A DNA stretch of 64,000 nucleotides. It comes from Albugo candida. Lineage: Eukaryota > Oomycota > Peronosporomycetes > Albuginales > Albuginaceae. Location of the stretch: positions 248,001 to 312,000 of the forward strand of contig CAJNAR010000006.1 in NCBI GenBank assembly GCA_905220665.1, written 5' to 3'. A model generated the notes under the pieces. It saw nothing but the letters and a program-made list of their open reading frames with translations. It was not told the DNA's origin and did not search any database. Shown piece by piece: positions 1 to 14,400 of the stretch; position 1 is the first letter of the stretch, and every line of letters begins with the position of its first letter. A program made the position numbers and the translations under genes.

Positions 1-165
1 ACATGTTACACACATGCTTCCATCAAAAGAATGATGCTGAAAATACAGAAGGAACAAGCTCGGATACTACAAACAACTCATCGCCAGTTTGCGGATGACA
101 ACATAAAGCTATTACAAGATGCGGTCCGAGTGCTGAAGCAGGGAAAACGCATCAACGAGCATTAA
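1..165 (+). CDS. 3' end of an unidentified coiled-coil protein (partial)
   Basis: Frame 1 is open from the window edge to a TAA at 163-165 and gives 54 residues. The segment is charged and helical, rich in Lys, Gln, Arg and Leu, with no recognisable motif. It looks like the C-terminal tail of a coiled-coil protein. The stop lies only 52 bp before the start of the next gene, in line with the tight spacing in this window. An intron end could hide in the first 30 bases, so the true exon start is unknown. Function cannot be assigned. Confidence 0.5.
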   Translation, partial: TCYTHASIKRMMLKIQKEQARILQTTHRQFADDNIKLLQDAVRVLKQGKRINEH

Positions 166-217
166 AGAGCCGATAAACGATGCTTCTCATCCGAACTTAA
201 ATTAAGTACGAGATCCA

Positions 218-1308
218 ATGCACGGACGCGTGAAAAGTGTCGAACGCGCTATCGATGAAAAGAAGACGGAAAATGATCGTATAGAGGATCTTAATAAAGT
301 GAAGATGTATAAAGATATCGTATCAAAGGTTTTACGTATGAAAAATGAGAGCGTATATGATGCACAAGTCGCTTTACCGCTCACACGCCATCTGTTATTA
401 CTAAATCAAGAATTTCATATCGTTTGGGGATATCGTCGTGCGATAATTTTACACATGTCGAAAAAAGAAGACATCACCGAAAGGAGTAAGATGGATCTCG
501 GAAAAGAAGAGTTGAAGCTTACTTTTGTACGTTGACATGCCGCAATGTGTTTGAGCGCTCTTCGATTCATTTTGCTTAGGAAGCCTTACAACGCAACCCA
601 AAATCCTATGCAGCGTGGTTTCATCGACAATGGGTACTAGATAGAAACTTGGTTGAAAATGTGCAGAAAGAAATACATTTGTGTGAAAAGTTGTTGGAGT
701 TGGATGAACGCAATTTCCATTGCTGGAATTACAGGCGATATGTTGCAAAGAAAATTGGCATGGGTCGTGAAGAAGAATTACAATTTTCAACGATCAAAAT
801 AGAGCAAAACTTTTCCAATTACTCGGTAGGGTCTACAATGAGCTTGTAAAGTGTATTCTCACAACTTTCACAGGCTCTTCATCATCGAACTATATCGTTG
901 CCAACACCTCTCACGAAAGATATTATTCTGGAAGAAATCAATCTGGTTCAGCAAGCAGTTTTTACAGAGCCGGACGATCAGAGTGTTTGGTTTTACTACC
1001 GTTGGCTCATTCAGAATGCTGTCGATCTTGGAAAGAATGAGACGACATCCGAGTCTTTTGGCTTGCACAGCTTTATTCAATCGCAAATCATATGGGTTCA
1101 GGAGCTTTATGAAATGGAAGCTTCAGCAAAATGGGTGCTTGTGACATTGGCTGCATTACACGACCGATTGTGCATCCTCACAACAAATGGAGCTGATGCC
1201 CAGGACACGCGAGATAAAAGTCAAGCGCTTTACCGAAAGTTATGCGACCACATCGATCCAAATCATAAACACTATTATGAATACCGCATTAAACATTTCA
1301 CAACATAA
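218..1308 (+). CDS. RABGGTA: Rab geranylgeranyltransferase alpha subunit
   Basis: This is the alpha subunit of geranylgeranyltransferase II, which with the beta subunit and Rab escort protein attaches geranylgeranyl groups to Rab GTPases. Three exons, 218-526, 580-825 and 874-1308, joined in phase 0, give 329 residues. The start MHGRVK matches the typical family start. Prenyltransferase alpha repeats are visible as W-x-x-R motifs (VWGYRR, AWFHRQW, HCWNYRR), followed by NFSNYS, where the family usually continues AWHYR. In this gene the intron falls exactly after NYS and the next exon reads ALHHR. The leucine-rich and Ig-like extensions of the animal enzyme are absent, as in yeast Bet4. Introns are 53 and 48 nt. 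The identification is firm; the Trp replaced by Leu in the last repeat is a small oddity. Confidence 0.88.
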
Positions 1309-1355
1309 CCCATAAACACTGAATTCTAGCTGTGTTAAGTACCAGGAACGTTTCA

Positions 1356-2402
1356 ATGCATCGATCTCCATGTTCTTTATGTCGCTTACACTGCGCTTCA
1401 TTCTACTGCCCGAGCTGCATCAATGAGCTCCTACAGCAGCGGAGAGTGCTGTTACAAGCGCTAAAGGCCGACGTCGCTGTTCTTCGCAAGAAAATAGAGA
1501 TTTCGATTCACGTACGTTGTATCACAACTAGCAAAAGCATTCGATGCTTCCACTACCCTTACAATAGCAACAGCAGCACGTCGTGCAAGCAGAGTATGAC
1601 CTGAATCAACAAACGGAAGCAGTAGAGTCGCTAACGACTCAAGTGCTCCATCAAAGAGAGAAATTATGTCATGGTAAGTCTCCTTACTCAGTCTATAATG
1701 CTTGCTAATTGAACGCAATAGAACGGCTCAAGGCAATCGAGAGGATATCATCGCTAGAACATCAGTCGGAGGAGCTAGGAAATGCACAACAAGTTGTTCA
1801 AAAAAGTCAGCAACGCTCAGAGGAGTTTCATGTCGCTATCCTCCAGAGTTTGGATGTGGAAATGGGTCACGCAAAACAGGTTTCAATCTATTTGACGATC
1901 CGCCATTTTGATTCATTTACTATGTGTCTCAATTCAAAAGAGTGTGCGGAGTGTTCGGGGCGAGAAAATTCGTCAGCTTTTTGCGTTGTTTGGGTTGAAG
2001 ACTGAGTCGAGTCCGTCCGCGGAGAATGGTGTAGCACAGCAGACATTCTTCCGATCCATTGTATCGCTTCCTGTTCCAATCTCTGGACGTTTCGAAATAG
2101 TTCCAGTCAAAGTAATGGCCGCAGCCTTTGGCAAAATTGTACATCTTCTTCAGTGTCTGACGAAATATCTCACTATCGAGTATCCGCATCCCATGGTGCT
2201 TAATGGCTCCTATTCAACGATTGGTACCATGAATGAAGGCGCTGGGTGTCATATATTGTATCCAGATGGTTCGCCAGGCTTTCAGCGAGGAGTTGAAATG
2301 CTCTACGAGAACATATCATGCTTGTGCAAAGCTCAAAATGTGCCTCTACAAAATTTGCATGAGACCGATATACTTGGAAATTTGCTGAAAATTCTACCCT
2401 GA
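1356..2402 (+). CDS. ATG14/UVRAG-like subunit of the PI3-kinase (VPS34) complex
   Basis: This is a candidate autophagy or endosomal subunit of the class III PI3-kinase complex. Four exons, 1356-1511, 1568-1673, 1722-1879 and 1941-2402, give 293 residues. The N-terminus carries a cysteine cluster (C6, C9, C13, C18, C21), as seen in Atg14-like proteins. A coiled coil follows at about 25-140. The C-terminal part contains a hydrophobic segment of the type AAFGKIVHLLQCLTKYL followed by YPHPMVLNGSYSTI, a pattern shared by the UVRAG/Atg14 family (Pfam Atg14 family). It ends convergently with VPS13, 64 bp apart. I cannot separate UVRAG/Vps38 from ATG14 by eye. The start at 1356 is the first ATG in frame; upstream in-frame codons lack an ATG. 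Confidence 0.7.
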
Positions 2403-2466
2403 TGGCATCTTTCAAGGACCCGAGTCAAACGTTGACGATGAATAGTTTAGTTGGGCAATAGATCAA

Positions 2467-5400
2467 CTAGGATTGGTCATAGTTGGCTTTCCTGGTGAGA
2501 AATACTTCGATCGTTTTGTTGAGAGCATTCGTCAGCGCGGAAGCAATAAACTCTGGAGTTTCTCGGCATCCAATTTCAAGTTTAGATGCCGCTGTTGGTA
2601 CAAAAAATCGTTTTCCTCGAGAATGACGTAGTCCTTTCCCAGCTGCATGCGCCAGAGAAGATTGCCATAGCTCCATTTCTTGCATTGTGGCCGCTACAAG
2701 GATAATCTCATTTTGTATCTTCTGGATCACTTGACCATTATCGATCGCTAGCGATAGAATTCCTTTCTCTCGTTCCGAACTCCGAATTCGAATGGTTAGT
2801 GGCTCGGCGAGCTCCGTGACGAATCGTACGTTTCCGAGTGGAACGATTCCACGCAGCTCCTTGGACACTGTAAAGTAGTAGAGACAATTCCGGCTCAGTA
2901 CAAACCATCGTTTGGAGCTAGTGAACCCGCTTTTCTTCAGCAAGTAGCCATTCAAACTTGTGTCCGATGGCCAGAGTTCTTGCTCATCTGCGATTGCCGA
3001 CATGGACCCAAAACAAGCGCGCATGGTGTCGCTGAAGATTTGCATGTGGCGCTGATGGGCTTCAAAGGATTTCCATGTTGGATGAAGACGAGGACCGGTA
3101 GGAAGACTGTCGACACCGACACTTAAATGAAGACATATCTTGGATCCTTTCGAGTGTTCGACACGATATATGTAGCACAGCGGTGTTGTCCAGTTGACGA
3201 CTGGAGTCGTGCCCATTCCAACTTCGATGTATAAAGCCCGCTCTTCCGTAACGATGATCCAATGCGTCAGATCCACCTTCTGTGGATCTTCTATCTCCCT
3301 TGTCTGCTGCTGTGCTTGCAACACGCACTCCTCCAGACTTTCGAATTGAAGTGTAATTGGCCGACTGGCTCCCCGCAGCAATCGCATCGTTTCATGGAAC
3401 CCAATGCCTCGAACATCTACACCACAAACGCCAATCAGGAAATCGCCATTTTGAAGAATTTTATGACTTGAGCTTAGTTTCGTTTTGACTCGAAATTGTG
3501 CGCTTAAGGCATCAAATGATTTGATTGTGACATTTTCACAGTAGAAATCGGATTCTAGCTCCAAGCCGAGTCTTTTATCAAGAAATTCGACTTCATATTG
3601 GAGCTTGCGGACGCCATCTTCTTTCTTGTCTTCAGCTTCCTGCAATGTCCGGCGGAAGGAGCTCGTCAGCTCTTTGATCGTATCGGCGTTCTGTGTCTGT
3701 GTACGAGCATCTCGGACAAATTCATCGGCTGATACGCGTTGCGTGATCTCGAAATAAAACAGAATTTTTTCCTCCATCAATTTGTTCCCTCCCGTGCGTC
3801 TCAGTAATTCGTGTGCGATGACATCCACTTCTTTGTAGCATTTGAGCTCATTGCATCGGCCAAATACTCGTGGTTTTCGAATTCGTTGGACTTTATTCCG
3901 TTCATGATACGATCGATTTCGAACGCCTTGTGAAGCTCGCGAAGCGAAATCAAAGATACCGGCGACAGGCTTTACAGGCAATCCGATGATTCCCGTGATC
4001 GTACCCTTCACAAAGCCAATTGTTCCATTCTCTCTTGTTCCTCGCACAGGTCCGAGCACAAGTCCAGCGACACCTTCATACAGCCCAAGACTCAGTTCCT
4101 TGGAGCCTTGAATCAATCCCTCGCGGATACTTCGCACGTGATGACGTCGAGCTCGAGCGCGTGTCTGCTGATAATGATCATCCATGCTCATGGTGGCTAG
4201 CCCTTGACCAAATGTGCCTGAGATCTTGCTGGCCGCATCAAATGTCCCATCCAGTGTGTTGGACACGAGACTCGCTGTACCCTTTGCAACTCCCATACGG
4301 AAGCCTTTCGCACCAATTTTAAGTCCATCCAATGGCTCATATACGAAATCACGGACGCCGGTGCCAATATGATCGAGAAATCCGACGGGATTTCCTAGAA
4401 AATCAAAAGAGCCCAAGATGATATGCAATTGCTTCCACAATTGCCGTGTATAATACTTGGAAACGCGTCGAATAAGATCTCCGCTCGTCCCAAACGCATG
4501 CTCGATCATGAGTGCATTCAGTCGAACAGGAGCGTTGTCCAAGTCTGGAACGTGCATGCTCAGATTCGGGAGTATCCAAGAGCCTTCACTTTTGTCATGA
4601 GATCCTGCTGTCATCTCCGTAGACGTCGATCCTGAGCGGTAAAGCGCATCTGGAGCCATTCCGACTTGGAAAGAAGTCGTATCTCTCAAAAGAATCGAAG
4701 TACTTGCTTGGAAAACATCGGATCGAAACGTGATATCAATCTCTATCGGATGAATGTGAAGAAGAGCAAAGTACACTTTTTGCATTTCTTCCGATGGAGG
4801 TGCCGTGAAATGACTCAAGCTGTTTAACGGATCCAATTCTTCGCTGTGAATGCTTTCCTTCAGATTCGCCAGAGCTTCTATCATCGTCTCAATGGAGTCC
4901 GTTTTCATGCAAATTTCGCCGTGACGGAGTTTGTAATCTTTTCGACTCCACGGATCCGATAAAATCTGTCGAATACAAAGTGAGACCGAGAAGACAATTG
5001 TTTGATTGAGGATTCCTACCGCATTGAGAAACATTCGAGAAGAATGTAGCAGTTCCTCGTCCAGTTGCACGATCATCGGGTACAGCCAGAAGGAACAATG
5101 CTCAAAGTACGCCGTTGTGCCTTGCTCATTCGACCACGTGCAGCAAAAGTGTACAGAAGCGAGATTAGCTTGACGATAATGGCAGTCGGCACAGACAAAG
5201 ATACTCGATTCGTCGGTGGGTGTAGCGTTCTGAGAATCAACAAGTTGTGGGCTGGACAGCACAGTCGAAGCTTGTTGACTCGTGCTGGTGTCCATGCACT
5301 CCAGCGTATCGGCTGGAATCTCTCGGCGTGGACATAACAGCTTGATAAAAGTAGCTTCATTGCTTTGATTATCAGCTTCGAAATCGTCCATTGTCACTTG

Positions 5401-8400
5401 CAGTCGCATTTTCTCACCAGAGCGTGCGTAATGGATACTGACACCTCCGAAGAAGATATACACAAGTTCCATTGGAATCTCATTCACACACGAGATGCCA
5501 ACTCCTTCCGTTCGTAGCTGAAGGAATACTCTCGGACCAAACGCATTGGTCGCTTCTGTCAAACTCGAGCTACTCGAAGCGCACGAATCGATCGTTCGTA
5601 GCTCGTGTTTCGACTCTTTCTCATCAAAGTCTTCTTCGCCGCCTTCAAAGAGTTCGAGAACTTTAGTTGGCCCATCCGCTCGAATGCGAACATGCACAAA
5701 CGTTTTGGCACTTTGGGTCGGCATCTTTGGCACTTCCTTTGCAGATCGTGACGCTTGTTTGAGCTCCTTCCAATCGATCCAGTCTTCACGAGCCTTATCT
5801 GTGGATGTCTGAAGATGGTGAAGCCATTTACGGGCTTCCTCCAACGTGAGCGCCTTGAGATCGTACGTTTTTGTCGGTGTTACAATGGAAAACTGTTTTG
5901 ATCTCACGTGCGGTCGTGACGACTTTCGTACCGCACATATCGCCACAGTCGATCGATCATCGACTGCTGGACTTTGAACGCTGTACCAAACATTCTCAGA
6001 CGGGTCAAATGTGTTCAAAGGAGAGGATAATTGCCCACGTGACAGCAGTCCAAGTCGCATCAAACGCGTAGCAACCTCCAAAGCTTTTGCTCGTTTGAGC
6101 TGCTTGTTGGCTATCAAAAACTCGACAATATTTCGACCGTGTGCGTACATCTGAGAGCTTGTTTGAATGCCTTGATCACGTTCATACTCAGCCGAAGCTT
6201 CTTGAAGCTGTTTGGACGTGCACAAAGCCACAATTAATTGCTGGTACGCACGTAATTGTTGCTCACGCGCTGAATGCAACAGAGGAGCGTCTCGTTTGGT
6301 TTCTTCCTCGTCATGCGTTCTTCTCGCTGGAGTCGATCCGAAAAGCGTGTCAGAGATCGAAGCGACCCAGCCGTTCAGCGACATGATGCCATTACCACCT
6401 TTGTCTGCCTGTTTATCATCCGCATTCTCGAGAATGGTCACACCGACGCTGCCAGGGACATTCAAACCCATCTTAAGATCGATAATTCCCAGCAATTCCT
6501 GATCGGATCGTGCATTAAAGTAATACAGCATGTGATCGTACAGCCGAAAGTATTTCTTCGACCATTTTAGCGCTCCATCTCTTCGATACAAATATCCGTG
6601 ATGTTCTGGCGTGATAAATAATTCCGACGGAAGCGATCGTGAGAGTTGGATGCGTCGATGTGTGGTCATTTCGTCCAAATCATACTCTTTGGCTTCAATG
6701 ACATCTCTTTCCGAATCGAGGCCGGTCGTCGATGATGTAATGCGCATGAAGCGAACACAAAGGCTGTGGCCTAGAGCACAGACAGGAGCTGATGTGTCTG
6801 CATGGATGGGCACTGAGCCTTTTTCATCACCATCTATTCGATCCCACGAGTACGGACACGAGCTCCGAGGAAGAAGCTCATCAAAGTCCTTTTCTGTGCC
6901 CCACTGATTCTGACGGTATTGGATGCGGAACGACGTCATATTATCGATACGATAAGGTGGGAAGCGTTTAGATTCTTCTCGAAAAATCAATGCCGCTGAG
7001 CCTCCAATAATCTCCACTTGACACTGCAAGATGTAAATCCGAGCGCGCTCGTTGGTATCCCGAAGCTTGAGATACGTAGTGCCCATCGCTCGGATACGAA
7101 AGCTACCGCTCCACGTGTACTGATGCAGCAATGACACTTGCAAGAGCTTTGATTTAGTCGCACTCGGCCAGTGAAATGGACGGATCGCGTTGGGCTCGAG
7201 CTGAAATGTATGAGGGACATCCGCCTGACGATACTTGATCGTGCCCAACGTCCTGTTCACCAAGATGTAGCGGGGTACAATGGTCGCAACGATAGTGTCG
7301 ATGTATTTGCCAGTGCCATAAGACGTCCACAGCGCGAGTTCCTGGTGACCTTTGACGAGCTCGTTGCCTTCTTCTAGCTCGTCTGTATGACTTGTGAGTG
7401 TGATCACTTGAGCAACGCCGGAATTCCCTAACGCGTTCTGCTTGAGACGAATGATTTCCGACCAGCAAGAGGTTTGTGTCTTCACACGAAGAACGTCCCA
7501 ATTCCTTCCTCCAGAGCCGTACAGCAGCACCTGATTCCAAGGAACCGCTCGATGCTGAGCGGGATTACTCTGCTTTGATAAAAGCGCTCGAGGTGTCACG
7601 TGATGGACACTCGCGGTGCTTGACTCATCGTACAGCCGGATCGTCGACATGGCGATCTTGTGACATAAATGTAAGCCGTTCAGGCTGCCGAAATGACCGA
7701 GGTAAGCGTCCATATTGATGCGAGCACCATACCATCGTTCCCCTTCGGGTCGGCCTGCACTTCGAAGTGAGATAAAGCGCGGTAACACGAGCTCGTAAAA
7801 ATCGTATTCCTCGATATTCAGAATGCCATGGACACCGCTTTTCACGCACACTGCTTCGAAGACGAGTGTCATAGGCCATTCCGTGTTGGCAGATATCACA
7901 ATGTGTGCAAAGCGATTGTGAGGAAGATATACTTGCAACAAACGCATTTTACCGCATGCAGGTGAATCCGTTTCAAAATGCCTGCCCATGCGTGTCGACA
8001 AAGGATCGAATGGAGTATTCTCCGGTAGTATGCGTGACGTCAAGATTTCCGGGAGATAGCTGGGACCAAGTCTTGTGGAAATAAGATTGGTTTCCTCCAA
8101 GCTCGAAAGCGGACGAGGGAGAAAAATATTCCCTGATGTTTGATTCCATCGACTTGGATGGACTGGAAATGGTCTATCCAAAGGCTCTACCTGTGTCTGT
8201 GCCTGTCGTGGAGACAGCGCCGGTTGCACCGAGTCTTCGTAGATGGATGGAGACATGACATCTTCGTCTTCATCGTGAGATACATCCAGCTCAGTCGCTA
8301 GTTGTTGGGTCATTCCCACAGAAATGGATGCACACAGATCGCCGAAATGCTTCCCAGCCTGACTCTCGTCGACATTTCGCGTTAGGGTCTTTTTGATGAC

Positions 8401-11400
8401 TTTATACCAATTGAATTCCGCTGCTTTTGCTCTATTGCGAAAGATCTTATCGACACTCACAGAAGCAATCCCGAGACAGGAATCCATTCCGAATTTGATA
8501 TTTCGCACTTCCATCAGTAAAATCGCATGTTCCAATGTCTCGACATCGGACGGAATCGTTAAAAGTAAGGTATTATGCAGCCGATGATCCCATTCTGGAT
8601 CAACACCCCCAGAAGGTGACGGACGCGTCATTGCAGAGCATACTGGAGCTAATTCTGATCGAGAATGATCTTGATCGTATGTTTTCTTCATCGTATACAG
8701 CGACACACGAACATATGGACTTTGAAGTCCCCAAGCTTGTGATCGATACAGATTTCGACATTGCTGAATGACCACAATGAACGCTACTGGACTTGTTGCT
8801 GGTTTGTGTTTCTCCAGTCGTAAGAGCTCGATGTCTCGTTCAGGGTCGAAAAAAGACATACTTTGCGTTGAGAAATGTTCCTCTCGCTGAGTATCGGACA
8901 TGTGTGCATGAAAATATTTCTGTATGGTGTCCAGGCGACGAGAAGAAGAGCTCAACGAGTGGCAATACTCCAGATTCAAGTCGGTGTGATTCACGATCCA
9001 GACCGCACAGTACAAAAGAAGCTCTCGGCCAGAGAATTTGAGCTGCAGCTGGATATCGGGCACGGTGGCCTGTTCGTTGCCGACCTGACAATCAAAGACA
9101 CGCCCAACAAGATCGATCGGTACTACTTTTTTCTTTGCAGCCGGATACATGCTCTGAGGAGTGCTCCAATTGTAGTTTTCCAGTCGGAAGGATAGAAACA
9201 AAGTCGAATTTGAGTCGATTTGGAAGAGCGGAAGTATGGTTCCCACAGCAAGGACGCCTTCCGCAATGAGTTGTAGCGAGGGATTGAGCAAGCGGTAGGC
9301 CACAGCAGTGGCCAAGTGATTGAATAAAGTGAGAAATGGTGAGATAGAAAGATGATATAAACTCGCGTGAGTCGCCTCACAGTGTCGCTGTTGGGTCATT
9401 TCCTCCACAATCGCCGTCTCCACGGGAACATGCGTAGCAGCTTCTTGATTGAATGCGTATGTGGAAAAATCCTGCTCTGGAGCCTCCATTTTAGCCAGAG
9501 TGCCAAGAGCTTTTTTTCCCGGTGCAATAGCTCGCATCAGATAATAAGCTTCTACGTCGTATGTGCATTGCCAAGGAGGCAAATCGCGCTCCACAAAGCC
9601 GGGCAAGGTCGTGTCAGGAACATTCTTTTCATCGACGACTTGGAAGTGACATGTGCACGTTCCCGAGCGGATAAAGCGTTTGGTGTTGTACGTTTTCACC
9701 ACACGCGCGTGATCACCTAGCTCTTCCAATGACGCTGCCAACGGCGCATACGCCACCGAATCGCATGGCCGAATACTGAGTTTACTGTGTGCGTGAATCA
9801 TCTCCAAAGGAACATAACAAATCTCTTCTCGGTCAAGAATCCACTCACGAATCTCACCCCCGAATCGTGGTGCAAAGGCCCACATCATCAGCGGAACGCA
9901 TGTACGGTTTTGGATGACAATCTGTGAATGAAGATTGATCAATTTGCTTCCGTCTGCTTGGATGCTGATCTCTGCGACCAATACCGGAAGTTGTGACATA
10001 TCAGCGTCATTCTCATCGAGAAATTGGGCTTCCAGTGGAATAGACACATGACCGACGACATCGACAATGACGGAATACGCGCTACTCCATTGATACCGCG
10101 GCAAGCCCACAGAAAGCGTATGATGCACTGTAGCTGTATGTGTATCGCTTGAAAAAATTCGATCGAAATCATGGTCAAATCGTTGAATGCTGCCTTGTTC
10201 ACGGCAATCAATTGCCACCGTATCGTCTTTTTGTATCAATTGTTCGATCGGAGTTCCATTTCCACGCCGAAATATGCATTCCACATCGCTTCCCGTCTTG
10301 TTTTGGATCCAGAAAGGAGCTGTGGATTTGGATCCTGTGGTGACAAAATCGGCTTGATGGAGTATCTTGGAGGTGATAATGGGCGCCATTGCCGGCGTCA
10401 TATTGACATTGATCGGAGACGGAACATTCACATACACTTCCGTGCGATTCTCGGCTTGAAGTGCTTGGATCACACGTATTTGGATCCCTACTGGCTCCAC
10501 GAGCGGTTCCCATCGATAAATGCTGTTATTGAAGAAATGCACAGACACAATAGCGCCAAGAACTGTCGTGCAGTCTTCATGCTGGAGATGCTCACAGACG
10601 ACTTCGGTCACTTGGACATCGGCTATCGGGATCCCAAGACTGTTATTCACTAGCACGAGTCGCACCTGCCCGATGTCGCCAAGCAATTTATCCTCCACAA
10701 ACGCGCTAGCGGATGGCTGATTCACTGTGCTGATCGATGCGGTCTCGCTTTCGTGGAGAGGTTCGATTTGCGTTTGTATGGCTGCTGTATAATTATTGAC
10801 AATGTTGAAGAAGAGATGTAAATCCTGCACGGAGAATCGCATTTCCAGCGGTTCTAAGACGATAGAGTGACGGCGTATGTACTGAGTATTTGCTCTAGTC
10901 TCGACAATATGATCGAGTACGATTGCAAAAGTATTTGTGAGCGGGAAGGAGACGTCCATGTGAGCTTCGGGTAGTTGCGCGATGTAAATTCCACGCTGCT
11001 CACAATTCAAATGCCATTTCCACGTGTCGGGTATCTCATTACACCGCTCACAATGAAAGTACGTCATGGAGATATCGGAGAGAAGCATTAATGCACGTGC
11101 ATCTATCGCTGTAAAGTCTTCCAAAAACGCAAACAAGCAGCCGTTCGCACTAATATCCGCATGAAATGCAGTCTGTCGTGAAGTTTCCTGCGGTAAGAAC
11201 CCGCTGGAATAAGTCTTCGGGTCAGCGGCGTTCTGGAAAAAGTTGAGTATGTCGATAAACGCGTCCACAACACCGACAAAACGGATGTGATTGAGTGCTA
11301 AACGCTGATGACTCGTGGTCCAAGACGCTTTGTACGACCACGACAATGCATTCAATTCACCGCCTAAAGGCCCCACGAGCTCCGTCTTGGCGCTACACGT

Positions 11401-14400
11401 TGCTGGCCGTATGTCCACTACAGTGACTGAATCGGTTCGAACAGCAGTTTCCATGGAATCATCCGTTTGCATTGTAAAACTAAGCTCAAAGTTCTCCATA
11501 AATGTATCTGAAAGCGCGTGTTCGTTATTGGTGAGGCGTAAGCCTGCGTCCGCGACACAGACTACAACACGAAGCCAAGTGGAAGCGCAGGACTGATACG
11601 ACCAGTGGTGTCCATTGCATTCTTCGCACAAAGGATAGGTGTCTTCTCTCACAACAGATCCAATCTCTTTGAAATTCTCGAAAAGAAGTGACAATAATGT
11701 TCTGTACTGATGCTGATTGCTTGCAACCGCTAATTCCCAAATATGTACGCCGACTTCGAGATGAGGTCGAGCAGACCTGATCCAGCCGGTCGCTAGCACT
11801 CGGTGGAAGAGAGGGATGCTCGAGGAGGTTGTTGATCCATTCAGATCGGTCAGGTCGAATTGTAGGTCATACGTGATGTCTGAGGCCGTATTCGGAAGAA
11901 TTGTGTCATTTTGGATCGCTTGCAGTGTTTGCTTCACGCTCTCGGGCGCGAGATCGGAGCCTTCCTCGCGTTCGAGTGTGTTGATAAGCTCCCAGACTTG
12001 ATCCAATTGACGATCTAAAGCGATCACTTTAGTATGGAGCGCTCGAGCAATTTGATCGACTTCTGATTCGACTTGCTCGTGTTTGTGAAGCGCTGATTTC
12101 ACGCGTTGTGTGACTGCTTTGAGGTCGACCAAGATTTGACTGCGATAGCTAGTCAAACGGGCACTCAGATTGCGAGCTTGTCGTTTCAAATCACGACAAT
12201 GGATAACTGATGGGGAGCTATGTACCATTTCTCCTGTCTGAAGAAAGTGAGAGGCTTCCACGCTGACGGTCGACGTCCACATGCGAGCTGTGGTAGCATA
12301 AAGAAGAATTGCTTCCTTGGAGAATGAATTCTCAGGCAGTGAGAAAGTCAAGTCATGAGCAACTATCTCGAGTTGCATCCTATGATTTCTCGGTGGTTTT
12401 GCAGGGTACATCTGTCCAAGGCAGTCGTGAAGAGGTACTGGTAGCTCGTTCAAGTCCAGTGAGTACGTTTCCATACATACACGACAGTCTGCAGCATTAA
12501 TACTTTCAGAAGCAGCTGCAATAAGTAAAAACAAGTGGTCGACAAGAAAGTGCTGAAATTGCTTGAAGACACGATGCAAGTACGTCCATTTTACAGAATC
12601 CAAGAATATTTGTATTCGTGTCAGATCTCCCGTCGGCGTCTCATAAACTTGGAATCTGATTTCGTTTGCAATTTCACTTGACCCAAAAACGATGCGATGC
12701 GCCATATCAGTGTCCATCGGTCGCGTTGCATGCGTAAGATCTCGAATTTTGACGTTGTGAATCGAACCTTGAATACAGTGATTCGCGAGACTCCAGGATA
12801 GTACGACATTGTCAGCATACACACATCCTATTGCGGTCGAATGGTCGTGATCGGGCTGCCAATGCATAATAGTGACACTACAATCGCTGAGGTCGAGGGC
12901 TAGCTGGAATTCTTCAATGATCGTATCTCGGAGCGGAGTCGGTTGTTCCTGGATGCACGCTCCGGTAGACACTCCAGTCGAGCCTGATACAATTCGCGCT
13001 GTCGTGCAATGTGTTTTCATGGTCTTCCATGCACCGAGAATCGATCGAAAACAAGCAAGATCGACGGTCACTACTGCGTTTGTCACTGTCACTTTACAGT
13101 TGCTTGTGGATTTCTCGTACAGGCAAGAAGACACCTCTTCTATCGTCGAGGCAAACATAGGCACGTTCCGTCGAGAAAGACGTAGCATTAATGCATTGCT
13201 AGAGGCGGGAAGTTCCACCAGCGATGTTCCATTGACGCGTAATCGAGCAGATGAAAGTGATACCTGCACGAAAGAGGCCTCAAAGCATACATTGTTGACA
13301 ACCTGAAGCGCTGAACATTCCATATGGATGGCTTTATGATCATCAAGATGGATCGAGACTGTGCAGATTTGACAGGAAAAGCTCCATTGATAATTGATGA
13401 CTCGGTGCGTCGACGTTACGGGTTCTGAAGCGTCTAACTGAATGAGAGATGTCCACTTTCCATACATCCACGCAAGACGGTCCAATTGCTCGCTGTGAAA
13501 AGCGATGTCAAAACTTGGAAGGTCGAACAATGTATCAAACATGACGGTATTTTCTTTGTCTTTGGATGAGTCTTGTATGCGTTTAGTGTGTGTGATCCAA
13601 ACGCAACGGGGAAGTTCGGTGATGTTCAAAGATGTTTGCTGCGAGAGCCACGACGCGTCTATGAGCGTTTCGTCTGCCATAACGGTCATAATGCTAAATA
13701 GGTTCATTCGTTCAAATTGTCCTTTACGTTCTGCTGCATTCGTAATAATTTGAAGTTGATCTATTGAGATACCCAATGCAAAGGTTCCCAAAGAGGGAAG
13801 AAACAGGCTTAATCTTGAAGTTTGTATACTCAAGTCGCTCAAAGCTTCAACTTGTCGTGCATCGGACGGAACGAACTTTGACGGATGAGAATGATTCCAT
13901 TGCTTCCACCATAAAAATAAAGGCTCTAATAGCTGTTTCCACAAGGTCAATGTCTCGTCCGATAAAATGATGGCCAAATTGTGCGGTACTTCCAGATGAA
14001 TCTTGGATGGATGCCCGGTGATCCGTGTATCATTCGCAGGAAATAGGCACTCAAGTCGAAGCAAAAAACCGCTTTCGTTCGTAGTATTGCCGTCTAATAG
14101 TACGTATCGGGTCTCCGAATCATTATATTGCACGAGATGCAAAGATTCAATGTGGAGTTCCACCTCGTCTTCGATGCAGGATTGCTTGATACAGGTCTGA
14201 ATAGCTCCTACTTTTAGAATCCAACGATACGTCTGATAGAATACTGAGCCGTGCTTTCGACCAAACACATGCACGATGACACCATTACCGAGAATGGCAC
14301 GAACAGTGAGAGTAGGAGGTGTGACTGCGTCTTCAAAAACGTCTTCCTCATCATTATCATCGCTCATACCGTCATAGTCTAGCGGTTGAGATGATGCTGT